Below are positions 20,101 through 31,600 of a stretch of 64,000 bases of DNA, one piece after another. Position 1 is the stretch's first letter. Every line of letters starts with the position of its first letter. Location: NCBI GenBank assembly GCA_020310875.1, contig CM035407.1, positions 224,488,045-224,552,044 of the forward strand, written 5' to 3'. Both the position numbers and the translations under genes were made by a program. Source of the stretch: Ceratopteris richardii. Taxonomy: Eukaryota > Streptophyta > Polypodiopsida > Polypodiales > Pteridaceae. The notes under the pieces are model-generated. The model was not told where the DNA came from and made no database searches. It saw only the letters and a program-made list of their open reading frames with translations.

Positions 20101-22866
20101 CATTCTGTCATAAGGGCTTGTATTGGCACACTTGAGCTATGAACTGTGCAACTTTCATCCGCATCCAAGCATGCTTTCATACGATGGAGACACATTTTGT
20201 ACAGCTTAGGGGGTATGTCATACTTCAGCCCAACTTTAGTCATTATGATATCTGACATGAGCAAACCAAGATGGTAGGCAGCAGCAGTCCTCCTGCACCG
20301 AGTAGCACTCAGACGGATGGGTGTTGATGCAACAATACGAGCAGCAGGAAGGATCACACATCTTCAACTGTAGAGAAAAGTGCAATGTCTTCTTGCCATT
20401 TCCTGTCAACATTTATGCAACACATACCAGCAATTTCTCGACCTCGAACATACCAGTATGATTGTGAGAATGATACAATGCCTTCAGGAAGGGGATACCC
20501 AAACTACTTCCACTTCTTTGATTTCCTTTAAAATCCCTTGCAGATGAACACCCAAAGATTAAGTCCTAAATTGTTGATCTTCTGGGAGATCTTGGCACAT
20601 TTCTCTGTCGTTGTCCATGGCTTATCAGAGTTCAGCCAGATTTTGTTCATCCAAAGTTCCCTCTGTAACAGACTGCTGAAGATATCGTTGACTACATGAA
20701 GCTCGAGAGAGGAGTAGCACACTCTTCCCAACTCTGCTCGAATCGTTTTGTCCACAATGTCCATACATGGCAGCTCGAGGAATATCTAAAGAGAGGAAGA
20801 ATGACTCAATCTCGAGGGCAGGTATCACAGAGTAAAATTTTCGACCCCACAAGCTTGAGCACAGATAGTGAGTGATTGTTCAGTTCGACTAGTCACAAGG
20901 ATTGATCATTCCATCTTGATGCTTATTAGGAGTCTTACGAGGTTCTACTACAAAGGGATTCGCTACAGACCTGTGCTTCACGGACTTGAGCCTCCTGCCG
21001 CACATAATTTCGATAGCCTCAGGAGGTGCAGCTTACCTTCAAACAATATTGGAGGATACAACTGATTAAGTGAGAGGGAACTCAAGGAGCAGGGAATGGA
21101 GAAGGAGGCTGGTGGAGCTTTTAGTTAAAGGGCATAGGTGAAACTCCTTGTATTTCTTCAACACAGATCTCTTGTTTGAGTGTCCAAGAATAATCCCCAG
21201 ATTGAATAGCATTTCAGCATAGATTTATATGCTCCACCATTTTGAGCAACAGCAGCCACATCGACGGTCTAGTAGGCTCTGAGGCTGAATACTCCTTCCT
21301 TTGTTCTGCACTTTCCCCTAGCTCTTCTTTGTCTCCCAAAAGAACCGTAGGGTCTCAAGCAACCCTAGTTAGAGCTTATGACTAGCTCTGATGATGAAGA
21401 AGATCACCGAAGGCCCACCCCCACAGTTTCAGTTCACCGCCTCCCCTTGATTGCCCAACAACAGCAATTTAATAGCTTAAAGTGATTGTACTACTCTAAG
21501 AATTCCTTCCATTCTTCACTTGCCATGTCCTAATTTCCTCTAAACAGTATTAGAATAAGCTAGAATGGGCTTAAGTTTTAGGCTCATGATCTCCCTAGCC
21601 TGTCAGATTTTTCTTTTTGTGTATGTAGTATGGTCCTGGGCACGAATTGTAATCCCCAATCAGCACCCCCAGCCTATAGAAGTTTTCTTCAAAACCAAAC
21701 CTTTCAGCAACTGGGCAGGAGCCGATGAGCCTCTGGTTACCGGTACACAAATCCCCAAACTTCTTCGACGCCTTTGTTCTCTAGCCTTTGAAGTATGCAT
21801 ACTTGCTAATTCTGTGTCCTCCCCTTCACCTTATTCTCCAACAACACGATATTCTTTAGCCATGTTCACAAAGTCTGATCTATGCTCTCCTTCCGCAGAA
21901 CTTCATTTGACCCAAAGCTTTGTTGTTAGCAGTTCCCCATCACTCTGCAGATTGCTTCAGAGGCCCAGCTTCCGTTCTCCTCCCATTGAGAAACCAGACA
22001 ACATCTGCCCCCCCCCCCCCAAAGTCTCCTCTCTGTGTCTCAACTGAAGCACATGGTGGTCTCCTCGACCTCTTCTTCATCTACGTAGTCTCCTAACTTC
22101 TGTATATGCTGCTCCCCGCTGCCCATCTCCCAAGTCCCATTCGAATCATACAGGCCTCACTCCTCAGGCTTCCGCGTGTCACCCCCATTCAGCATTGCCC
22201 AGCTCCCCTTGACACCCGACAGATCAAAGGAGGACCCCCCTGGTCGTTGTTGCTTGTCAGCCAGAGAGAGAACACGCGCGATCCCCCTTAAGCACCATCT
22301 TCCACCGAATCTTCCCCCTTCTCCCAAGGATTCGTGCTGCCAGAGTCATGGTAGAGGGCATTAACTCCTCATACACTCATCGATAGCCACCTTGGGGTAT
22401 TGTTCTCATATCCTACGAGAAAGAGAACCTATGCAATACTTGAGTAATGAACGGCTAGAGAAAAAGGTGATTTGCGAAGTACCATCAAGTATAACTTTTT
22501 TTGTGTGATTTTTTTCTAAGAATTGAACAGAAGGAGGGGATCAGAAAGGAAGTACCCCTAGCCCTTTACCCAAGGCAATCACTAAAGAGAGATGGCAGAG
22601 ATGATGAGTGATGCCCAATGTGTGTGTGAGAGTGTGTGTATATGTGTGAGAGAGTGAAAGAAGAGGGAGATAAGGGAGAGTTCTTGTGTCCCAAGCCAAC
22701 TAAACTAAAACTACTCTATAAAAACAAGGAAATGGGGAGCAAATGGTCCAATGAAAGGGTGAAAAATGTCATGTCCACACATATATCCTAAGTAAATAAG
22801 CAGAAAAATCGCAAATCAATATCTTACCACATGCTCTTGAGCACTCCAAGTGATGAAACGTCATTC
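17182..22866 (-). other. LARD interior, 5' part, non-coding
   Basis: 5.7 kb with no retroelement domain and only short frames on both strands. The longest, 160 codons at 21565-22047 (+), has no recognisable motif and a low-complexity Ser/Pro end, so I do not call it. A C run lies at 22009-22019 and GT/GA-rich simple sequence at 22619-22670. Conserved non-coding interiors of this size are typical for LARDs. Confidence 0.65.
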
Positions 22867-22884
22867 TCCCCGGCAACAGCGCCA
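22867..22884 (-). other. Primer binding site of the LARD-like element
   Basis: - strand TGGCGCTGTTGCCGGGGA, one change from the tRNA-Asp type site of the neighbouring Ty3 element, 4 bp inside the 5' LTR. Confidence 0.85.
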
Positions 22885-22888
22885 AATT

Positions 22889-23615
22889 TGTTGATGTAGT
22901 ATGCCCTTGGGAGCCAAGACCCACACCACCTTGCATGGAAGCAAGAAGGAAGGCCCAAGAAAGACTCTCCTTTCATCCACCCCATCCTCCACCATGTTCA
23001 AGCCATTGGCCATCAGCCCGCAGCTATGCCACATGCTTGAAAATATGGAGCAATGGGAGTCAAGGATCCTAGTCACATATGTAAAATACAAGATAATTGC
23101 AACACTCTACTTACACACAAATGAAATGCTAGCATGCACACACACCTCACTCTCACACTCTCCAAGACTAAATACATATATGCACAAAGCCTTAAGAGAA
23201 AGGAGAGTTCTTCCATTGAAAGGATTTTACATGAGAGCACGACCAAAAAGCCCCCTCATTACAAGAAATGAGCCTCTATATATAGGCTAGGCACATTCTC
23301 CCATGTGCTCTTTTTGACTAGTCAAAAAGGAGCACATGCTTTCTAACTAACATATCTTTTGATATCTTGGAAAATATTCCCAAATCTCAAGGAAATGGGA
23401 GCGTGGGAATTTCTCAACGTGGGATTTCTACATATGTGCAAAAAGGTGGATGTATTTAAGATGCTTCCACACTATAGCATAAGGAAAATATTAAAAAGGG
23501 CTTAGGAGAGTGTTCACATGAGCACATCTCCTAAATGCAAAAAAGAGATATTTTTATGAGTACTAGAGGGTGTCACTACATAAGAGGAATTGTGGGCAAC
23601 CCTTATAACCCAACA
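22889..23615 (-). repeat. 5' LTR of the LARD-like element
   Basis: Second copy of the 727-bp LTR, followed by the right target duplication TACCC at 23616-23620. Confidence 0.93.
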
Positions 23616-23620
23616 TACCC

Positions 23621-23853
23621 CCATCCCGATTAACCACTACCCTTGTAATAATTCACTCACAACTGAACTCTGTATAAACTCAATCGCGCTAACACACCAT
23701 CACTTGTAATAACATCTCATCAAGCAATGTATGCACTATCTAAAGCATGTAGCTATCTAGCAACTTGCATTAGTTCTGCAAAAATCATTCCATGAACCAC
23801 CTCACAACACTTGGCTACATGGTTACATATCGGTTATGGAAAGGGATTGCGGT
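23621..23853. other. Short unassigned spacer between two insertions
   Basis: No gene. This is older sequence that continues from 2578 on the left and, after the Ty3 insertion, at 40904 on the right. Confidence 0.5.
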
Positions 23854-23858
23854 CTCAC

Positions 23859-24574
23859 TGTAGCTCAATGATGAGTAGCACCTCCTTTAATGTCAATCCG
23901 GGAAGACGTGAGGATGGTATGAAGACCTCGAGCAAGTGGCGGCACAAGTGCGTGAGTGAGAAGCACACAAGCATGCACACACATACACACACATGCGCAC
24001 ACACGGCAAGACAAAGAGAGATAATCAATGGAGTGCTTTAGATTACTTTCACAAGCTCTTACAAGTTCGTTTCAATTACAATCTAACCTCAAAAATGAGC
24101 TTTCTAGCTCCTTTTATAGTTTTTGACTAGCTTTTGGCCCTGTCCAGACCTAGTGTCCGGCCTAGTTAAAAATTAGGTTCCAGGGCTTATTTGGGGGCTC
24201 AAACGAGATCTAAAAATTATGAAAATTGGTACGCAACTACTTCTAAGGCTCCTCAAGCTCAAGGACTCCTTGGCTTGCACAAAATGGAGCTACAAAAATG
24301 TGAAATGAGATTTACAGTGATTATTAGTGATAAAAATCACTGTTGTTGTAGGGATTTCTTCTAGTGATCTGCCATACTTATCTTCAAGCTCCCTACTTGC
24401 TCTTCTTCCCTGCATGTCCATCTCTCTGGTTTGCATTAATGTCTTGAAAAAATATTGGCCTACTTGCCAGATCTTCTTTGACTGCCCTGTTTGCTCGTGC
24501 TGTCCCTTCGCTCTGACTCCCTTCTTTGACTTTCACGTCTTGTAGTTCCTGATGTACCAAGGCTACTGCCAACA
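23859..24574 (-). repeat. 3' LTR of the young Ty3 element
   Basis: Sense strand starts TGTTGGCAGTAGCC and ends GAGCTACA. The end of ORF 3 lies within it (stop at 24460). Confidence 0.95.
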
Positions 24575-27500
24575 CCCCCCCCACTCTCGCGTCTGTCGCC
24601 CCTGACAGACCCTTGTCTAGCTGCTTTTTGTACGTAGTATTGTACAACATCGGCGGCGAGGTGGTGTTCTTCTAACCTGAGTCCCCTTGCTAGATCTGTC
24701 AGCAATGCATCCCAATTGACTGGCCCTGGGACATCTGGATGTGGCACCCGTAACTGCTCTGAGTGAATGGTTCGCTCCACAGCAAATAAATGGAGGAGAT
24801 GTGAGGGTCTGGGTACAAATATTTCTGAGTGGTATTCCCAGAACCCTGTTATGAACATCTCTTCGAATGTTTGTTTAAAGCAGGCTGGGAGGTATTTTAT
24901 TCTGGCGTGCCAAGCGTATATCACCTCTATGGAAGGAGTGGTGCTCATGTCATAAACTAAATCTTGGTTTCCTGTAAGGAATCCGACGCCTGAGAAGTGT
25001 GGGTCCTTGATATTCTTGAATGTCCTGAATGTAATAAGCATTAACTCAAAAATTTTCATGCACATCTGGGCCATTACATCAGGGGTATTCTTTAATCGGA
25101 TGCTCCAGTGCCGTATAGTGGAGATCATGTAATTGACGGTGGGAGGCCCTTGAGGGGGTGCTAGATAGACGTAGTTTAACCATTTGGCGCATCCCTTGAT
25201 ATTCTTGACTGCGATGGTAAACTCTGGCCATGTACGTCTGCGGAGTACAGGAACATAACAAGGGTTATATTTAATAAAAAGAGGCATATTCGTCCAGGTG
25301 CGAACCATCTCCGGATAGGTTTCGAGGAGTCGGATCCTCCAAGTGGGTTGATGAATGGATCCTTTTTTAGCACTCTCTGGGATGTCATCTGGCCCAAATT
25401 GTGTAGCAAACGTTGGAGGTTTGCCACATTTATGTTGGATTTCTGCATTGTAGTCCGCCAGGAGTATACAATAGGGCACGTATTGATCATCATTGGTTCC
25501 GATCCATCTATGGTGGGACATGCTGCGGAAGTATTCTGATTTAATAATAGTGTCCTCTATCTTTGCCATAGATTGGATTTGAACTGCTACTCGATCTTCA
25601 TGAGTTGATGCCGTTTTCTCTAGTGTTTGGAGCCACTCAGGTACTTCGATTTCTAGCGTATCCATTCCTTCTGCGGTTTGTTCACCACCTGGCATTGGCA
25701 TAGGAACGTAAGGTTCCTCATACGTCTCATCTACCTCAATGGGTACCAAATCCTCGGGTTCTGGTTCGACAACTGGAGAGGGTTGCCTTTCATGTGTGAG
25801 TAATCTTGCCTGTAATTCGGCCACCTGCTCTTTCAATGCCTTGACTTCCTCTGAAGTCGTGGTCGTTTCTGTGACTTTGGGTGCTGTCTGTTGCTCTTGG
25901 AGTTGATTGCGCAGTGCATCCCGTTCCCTTTCCAAGTCATCATGAGCTTCTAGTAGATCTGCATAGCTGTCCAAGATGGTCTTCATTGTCTCTGAGGGCA
26001 CAGCTTTAAACTGCTCTGGATCAATTTCGTGTGGAGAGCCTTCCATTGCAGCTTCTAGATTTGCTTCATTTTGCTGCTGCAATCTCTTGTTTTCCTCAAG
26101 GGCGGCCGCCATGTGTTTTCTGAGAAGTGCCAGGTTACGCCGGACTTTGAGATTATCGGCTTGGTATACCTCGAGCAAAGCTTCTAGTTGCTTGGCACCT
26201 GTTTCTGTCGACGGTTGGGGGGCCGCCAATAAGGTTTGGTGAGCCTGCTCAAGCGTCGTGTAGCGTTGATTCAGTTCTGCATTTTCTGTTTGTAGATCGA
26301 GAAATTGTCTTTGTAAGTTTTGATGGTGCGTTTCCAGATTCTGATACCGGTTGTCCAGAGCTTTGTACTCATGCTGGAGCTGGTATACACATTGGTTTAA
26401 TGCTAAGAATATGTTATTTACATTAAATAATGCTGGGAAGGGTGAAGATGCAGGGGGAATGGGGGCGGGAATGGGAGAGGTGAATGATGTGGATGTACGT
26501 GGAGATGTGGGTGGAGGGGGTATGGGTGATGACGGTGGCATAGGGGGAGGGAGCGGTGCTGTGGCAGGTGATGTTTCCATCGTGTCAACTGTTTGAGTGA
26601 CGGTGTAGATGGGAATCGTTGGTGGAGTGGATGTGACATCGGTGAACAGGGTGGTGAAGGTGGGCATGGTGACTCCCCCGTATTGGATTCCTGGAGAGAG
26701 TGGGATGCCCATGACCACGGTAGTGGTAGTGGATGTGGTAGTGTTAGTGTCCTGTGGTGGAGTGAATTGTGTAGTGTGAGGTGGGGATGGTGGTGACAAC
26801 GGTGCTTCCTGATATTCTTCTGCTTGTGCTGCCTCGCCTGGTGCTGATGTATTGATGTGAATTTGCTTCCCGGACCTCCTGGGACGAACGGGAACTCTTT
26901 TTTCAAACCTGTGGATGTAGGCCACTGCCTCATGAATGGCCTCATCCAGTCCCACGGCGTCGGCATGAAGGTTCATGGACTCAATGAACAACTCGTCCAC
27001 ACCTTCCTCCGCTAGCAAGTCGTTCATGAGTCTTTTGCCCTGTTCTAGAGACATCTTATGCTGTTCCTGAACCAGTCGCATGGTTCGATATAGTCTCTTG
27101 ATTTGTGCCGAATATGCTGGGGCACTTGCTAACTCGGAGAGTTCGTCATATTCTTGCTGTTGTTCTTCGTCGGCTTCTTCTTCGTCTCCTCCTGCCTCTT
27201 GTTCATCTACATCGACTGCTACAGTTTGTGGTTGGGTGGGGGCCGATGTTGTTTTGGGTCGTGGTTCCTGAGCTCGCGCTGCTTCCGCTTCGAGGTTAGA
27301 GTCATAGATTAATCGGGCAATTTCTTCATCCGTGAGGTCCTCAAGAGTAAATCCCTGCGGGAATTCCAAATCGGATGGAATGGGTGGAAACACCAGATTA
27401 GGCCCCTCCGTGCTTGGTCTTGGCAACCGGATTGTGAATGGCCTAACTCGTCGTGTCTGGGGAGGAGTGATTTCTGGTGTAGCGGTAGCTCCCCTTGGTT

Positions 27501-28491
27501 GGGCACAGGGTAGTTGGACTCCCCCCCTCATCTTCTTGGATGGGGGACCTGCTGTTGATAGTCTTCTTTGGAATTCTTGGACTCGGGACCATACGAGTGC
27601 CCGCTGAACAGGCACGTCATAAGCCAAGCATCTATAGATTATTCTGGTCAAAGCACAACACCCGTGGAGCACATTCTTCTGTTTTTTGTTCCACCTTTGA
27701 TGCGCTAGGTGGATCTGGTCTATGATCCAGTGTGGCACATTGATGGGCAGGCTTTCGGTTTCCGCTAGATATAAACTGAACCATATTTTTTTCGGGGGCA
27801 TTGTGAATCGTTCTTGGGCGGGAAACGCAAAGTGTTGCATGATGGTTCGCAGGTGAAGCGCAATGGTAGGTGTCATTGCTACCATATCCTTCAACTTATT
27901 CAGATCCTTGTGCTTCATGCGACCTGGGACCATGGTTTCCTTTTCTGTTGGGATGTGCATGCCATACATTCCCAATGCTTCTCTTACCAGGTTGAGGTCC
28001 AGCTTGAACCTTTTAAGCTCATTACCCGGCAGCAGTGATGGCAACACAAAGGTGCTGTCGCCTCCTTTGGTCCTGCTTGGCGTGATTGTACTGATCAGAT
28101 ATGAACATCGTAAAAAATCCGGCTTTGGTATGTGGGCCCTGAAGTAACTTTCCACACCCGCTTTGACCCAAACCGATCTCATGACTTCGGCATTTTGGTA
28201 GCTTTCAAATTCACGTGTGAAAAAGTGGTATCGACCCCATTTGCCATTGAACTCCAATTCTGCTTCCCAGAAGTAGGTTCCATCGCCCAGTGGTCCAGCA
28301 ACATCACTGAACCAATGCGCATGCTTACCTACTTGAGAAGTGTGTCCTTGAGGAGGATCCTGGATGGGGAGCACATGCACTTCTTGAAGCTCTTGCGGTC
28401 TTGCAGTGAGGCGTGGCTCAAGGAGAAGTGTTTCGATGTCCACGATCTGGGGACCAGATCCGGCTTGAGAGCTGGTACCTGCTTCTGCCAT
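24460..28491 (-). CDS. Third ORF of the young Ty3 element, 1343 aa
   Basis: ATG at 28491, in the sense of gag and pol, 206 bp after the pol stop. Residues about 50-330 (HWFSDVAGPL, GRYHFF, LAHQRWNKK) resemble the plant transposon protein domain often found as an additional ORF in Tat/Athila-type elements; I rely on memory for this. Then come an acidic stretch, a Pro/Thr/Ser-rich stretch (PPPMPPSSPIPPPP), a long coiled-coil region (about 730-960) and a C-terminal globular part (about 1010-1290). No signal peptide or membrane span is seen, so I do not call it an envelope. The last 38 or so codons run through the polypurine tract (SGGGVGSS) into the 3' LTR. A decayed homologue lies at 40984-43082. 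Role unknown. Confidence 0.8.
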   Translation of the reverse strand: MAEAGTSSQAGSGPQIVDIETLLLEPRLTARPQELQEVHVLPIQDPPQGHTSQVGKHAHWFSDVAGPLGDGTYFWEAELEFNGKWGRYHFFTREFESYQNAEVMRSVWVKAGVESYFRAHIPKPDFLRCSYLISTITPSRTKGGDSTFVLPSLLPGNELKRFKLDLNLVREALGMYGMHIPTEKETMVPGRMKHKDLNKLKDMVAMTPTIALHLRTIMQHFAFPAQERFTMPPKKIWFSLYLAETESLPINVPHWIIDQIHLAHQRWNKKQKNVLHGCCALTRIIYRCLAYDVPVQRALVWSRVQEFQRRLSTAGPPSKKMRGGVQLPCAQPRGATATPEITPPQTRRVRPFTIRLPRPSTEGPNLVFPPIPSDLEFPQGFTLEDLTDEEIARLIYDSNLEAEAARAQEPRPKTTSAPTQPQTVAVDVDEQEAGGDEEEADEEQQQEYDELSELASAPAYSAQIKRLYRTMRLVQEQHKMSLEQGKRLMNDLLAEEGVDELFIESMNLHADAVGLDEAIHEAVAYIHRFEKRVPVRPRRSGKQIHINTSAPGEAAQAEEYQEAPLSPPSPPHTTQFTPPQDTNTTTSTTTTVVMGIPLSPGIQYGGVTMPTFTTLFTDVTSTPPTIPIYTVTQTVDTMETSPATAPLPPPMPPSSPIPPPPTSPRTSTSFTSPIPAPIPPASSPFPALFNVNNIFLALNQCVYQLQHEYKALDNRYQNLETHHQNLQRQFLDLQTENAELNQRYTTLEQAHQTLLAAPQPSTETGAKQLEALLEVYQADNLKVRRNLALLRKHMAAALEENKRLQQQNEANLEAAMEGSPHEIDPEQFKAVPSETMKTILDSYADLLEAHDDLERERDALRNQLQEQQTAPKVTETTTTSEEVKALKEQVAELQARLLTHERQPSPVVEPEPEDLVPIEVDETYEEPYVPMPMPGGEQTAEGMDTLEIEVPEWLQTLEKTASTHEDRVAVQIQSMAKIEDTIIKSEYFRSMSHHRWIGTNDDQYVPYCILLADYNAEIQHKCGKPPTFATQFGPDDIPESAKKGSIHQPTWRIRLLETYPEMVRTWTNMPLFIKYNPCYVPVLRRRTWPEFTIAVKNIKGCAKWLNYVYLAPPQGPPTVNYMISTIRHWSIRLKNTPDVMAQMCMKIFELMLITFRTFKNIKDPHFSGVGFLTGNQDLVYDMSTTPSIEVIYAWHARIKYLPACFKQTFEEMFITGFWEYHSEIFVPRPSHLLHLFAVERTIHSEQLRVPHPDVPGPVNWDALLTDLARGLRLEEHHLAADVVQYYVQKAARQGSVRGDRRESGGGVGSSLGTSGTTRRESQRRESERRDSTSKQGSQRRSGK
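24575..24588 (-). other. Polypurine tract of the young Ty3 element
   Basis: - strand CGAGAGTGGGGGGG immediately before the 3' LTR, and also coding for part of ORF 3. Confidence 0.88.
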
Positions 28492-28697
28492 GGCCCTGTT
28501 TGCTGATTGGTTCTATGAGAATATAGAACCAAGTGTTAACATTGTAATGGACAAAATAAATCCGTTGTTGGCCCCGTTACAACATTAACATAAGGTAGAT
28601 GGTGAGTTAGTGGTTAGTAAGTGCATGAAGACAGTGTGTGTAGTTAGTGATTGTGTTGTCCTAGGAAACTATTGCAGTTAGTAAGTGGGTTATGAAT

Positions 28698-31600
28698 TTA
28701 CAAATTGGGGTCGGGGGGTTTATTACAGGCCCTAGGCTGCCAAATGCAGTGAATGGGCTTTGCTTTCGGTTTCGGAGAGTCTCTACAGAGCCTTCTCGGT
28801 GTCGTGGTTTGAAGATGAGGCCTTTTTGGGACCCATTTACAATTGATTACATGTACGCTCTTGGGTTTTGGTGTGTACATGAGTGTCGAGAACGAGTGAA
28901 ATCTGGCAGTATGCGTCGCTGCGTTATGCTGTTTAAGTTGTGGTCTCAGCGTAGCTACTTGTGCCATCAAGCAAGCCTTAGGCACCCAAATTTGTCTTGA
29001 TTGTGGGCTTGCCTTCATCGACTTCTTGGGCACCCAAATAGATTTTACTTTAGCAGAAGAATTTCTGAAAAACTTCTTATTAGCGTTGTGTTGTTGGTCA
29101 CTAATAAGAGGCTTTGCCCCTGTAGTTGACGGTGGTGCACCCGGTCGTTCGCCTTTCCGCACCCACACCTGGTTTATTTTCTGGGACATTCTGCTGTGCA
29201 GGTACTTTTGATCTCTGACATAGGTAGTGCCCTGCTTCTTCTGCCTTTGATCCACCTTGGGTTGTTGCCTCCTTCTAGCCTTTGGAAAAGAAGGGAGTTC
29301 CGTTGCATTCCTGACTCCTTTTTTGCAAATATCATTCCTCTGCAACACATAGTTTTGGACAAGAACAGCATGGTCATCTTCATGTGTACCCCTGGAAGGA
29401 CCAGGAGTCTGTGCCTTTCCTAGTTCCTTGAGTGCTCCATTGTCTAATTCTACTGTAACTCGACTATGATTGACCCAAACCTGGAGAAGTCCACTTCTTA
29501 GGTTTAGATTGACTGCTTGGTCATAGATCCAGTCCTGACCCAAGACGAGAGGTTCAGTGAGATCCTCATCTTGACACACTAGTACTTTAACGGTCATTGC
29601 CTCCTCGTGAATGTAGAGGGGGAGTTCCACCTCGCCCATGCAAGGGGTTTCCACGCCTCCCAATCCTATGAGGTATGCTTCCACAGGTTGGACAGTTAAC
29701 TGTAGCTCTTGACAGTAAGACAACTTAACAGCGCTAGTGGCAGCACCTGAGTCAATCAAGGCTCTTACGGTCCTTGCACTCTTCCCTTGTCCTATATCTA
29801 AGGTTACGAAAGGACGTCTATCAATTATCCTATGCGAGCTTGTTCCTGCGACTTCACACATGGCCATAGGAAATCCTTGGTCTACATAGTCATTCGCTCC
29901 AGGCTGATCTCTACCTTGCCTTCGTAATCTCATCCTTCTGATGCGTTCTAAAGCCTCTGCTTGAGCTTCTTCTCTAATTCTCTTTTCTTCCTCTTTGCGT
30001 TTCTTAGCAGTGTTGAGTCGGCTGAGCATTTCCTCCGTGAGGGGTTCCTGGTACAACTTGACTCTGCATCCGCTAATATAGTTAGGGAGAACATCACCCT
30101 CTAATGTGGCCAATTGTACTGCGCCACTTGTGGAGATCCTATTGATGATCATAGGTCCGTAGCCTCGCTTTTCTAGCTTCCTTGCGTGTTGTTTCAGGGT
30201 ATAGACTAAGACTAGATCTCCCGCTTTCAAGCCTTTATCCTTCACATGGGCATCGAAGTAGGCCTTCTGTCTCTTCTTGGCTGCATATATCCCTGCAGCG
30301 GCTCTCAGTCTTGTCTCTCCTAATCGTTCAAGGTCAAAGATCCTAGAGGAGAGCTCATGACCTGTCCATTCGTGCTCTTGTGCTACTCTCAATGTAGGGA
30401 TCAGGAAGTCCAAGGGTAACACAGCGTTTTGGCCAAATACCATCTGAAAGGGGGTGGCTTGGAGTACCGTTTTGTAGGCAACTCGGTATGCCCAAACAGC
30501 ATGGTGTAGCTGTTTGTCCCAGTCAGAGCGTTTAGTGTTCACTAATTTTGTGAGCACATTGCACAAAATCTTATTAGTGCTCTCAGCTTGACCATTAGCT
30601 TGAGGGTGATAAGGGGCAGACTTCTTGTGTATTACCAAGAATTCTTGGAGTAGATTTTCAATAACTTCATTCAAGAAATGAGTGCCTCTATCACTTACAA
30701 GCTCTATGGGTAGTCCATATCTCGTGAATACATTCTCAAACAAGAATTTGGCCGTTGTTTGAGCATCGTTCTTGGTTGTAGCTTTTACCTCTACCCACTT
30801 GGTGAGATAATCTGTTGCCACAATGATGTATTCCGCATGAGAACCTTTCGCTGGGGGATTAATAGGACCTACGAAGTCTATTCCCCACTTAGAGAATGCA
30901 CGTCCACCCATCATAGGTTTCAGTGGCATCTCATCTTTGCGTATAGGATACTGAGTCCTTTGACAGATATCACACCGTTTCACATAGGTATGTGCATCCA
31001 TGTGAAGTGTAGGCCACCAAAAGCCCGCAAATAGTATTGCCTTGATTACCCGATCTGGTCCAAAGTGTCCTCCTGCTACACCTTGGTGAGCAGTTTCTAA
31101 GATCTTAAGATACTCACTTTCATGGACACACAGTCTCAGGTAATCATCTTTACCGCGCTTATATAGATTATCACCTATGAGTGAATAATCCAGGGCTTCT
31201 TGTTCTAAACTCCTTTTCCTAGCTAGAGTCATGTCTGGGGGGAATGTGTTTGTCCGCAAGAATGATACTAGAGGTTCACTCCAATCTGGCACAATGGATA
31301 CTTGATAGAGAGTGGCATGTTCCACAGGTGGTTTAGTGCAACAGATTGGGCATTCCTTGCACAACTTTTGGACATCCGCTTCCATAGTAGGCCAATGCAC
31401 TCCGAATCTCTTTAGAGTCTGCAACGTTCGTTGTTTGGAATGGTGTTGCTCTAACGCACCTACATGTGCTAATTGCAACCATTTAGCGTACTCATCCTCT
31501 TCTACGCAACAAGCCAAGATCCCTTGATCTGTGTGCTTGTACATGCTGCCTGCCATGATATGGTACTTTTGGGCTTTTACTATCTCTCTACTCCGTGTGT

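Larger units (their letters stand above)
2579..23615 (-). mobile_element. Complete non-autonomous LTR retroelement (LARD-like), carrying a nested DNA transposon
   Basis: Two 727-bp direct LTRs (2579-3305 and 22889-23615) are flanked by the perfect 5-bp duplication TACCC (2574-2578 and 23616-23620). On the - strand the order is 5' LTR, primer site (22884-22867), interior, polypurine tract (3318-3306), 3' LTR. With the DNA transposon removed, the interior is about 6.7 kb and shows no gag, protease, reverse transcriptase or integrase. That matches large retrotransposon derivatives, which are moved by another element's enzymes. I counted about nine differences between the LTRs, so the insertion is fairly recent and the nested transposon most likely younger still. 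Confidence 0.9.

Noticed and set aside
21565-22047. 160-codon frame in the LARD interior with a hydrophobic start
   Set aside because: It lies on the antisense strand of the element, shows no motif, and has a low-complexity end including a poly-C run.
26418-26966. 182-codon His/Pro-rich frame on the - strand
   Set aside because: It is a shifted frame of the Pro/Thr-rich part of the third ORF.
24460-28491. Envelope gene, because of the position after pol
   Set aside because: No signal peptide, membrane span or glycoprotein-like cysteine pattern; the homologous decayed copy does not show one either.
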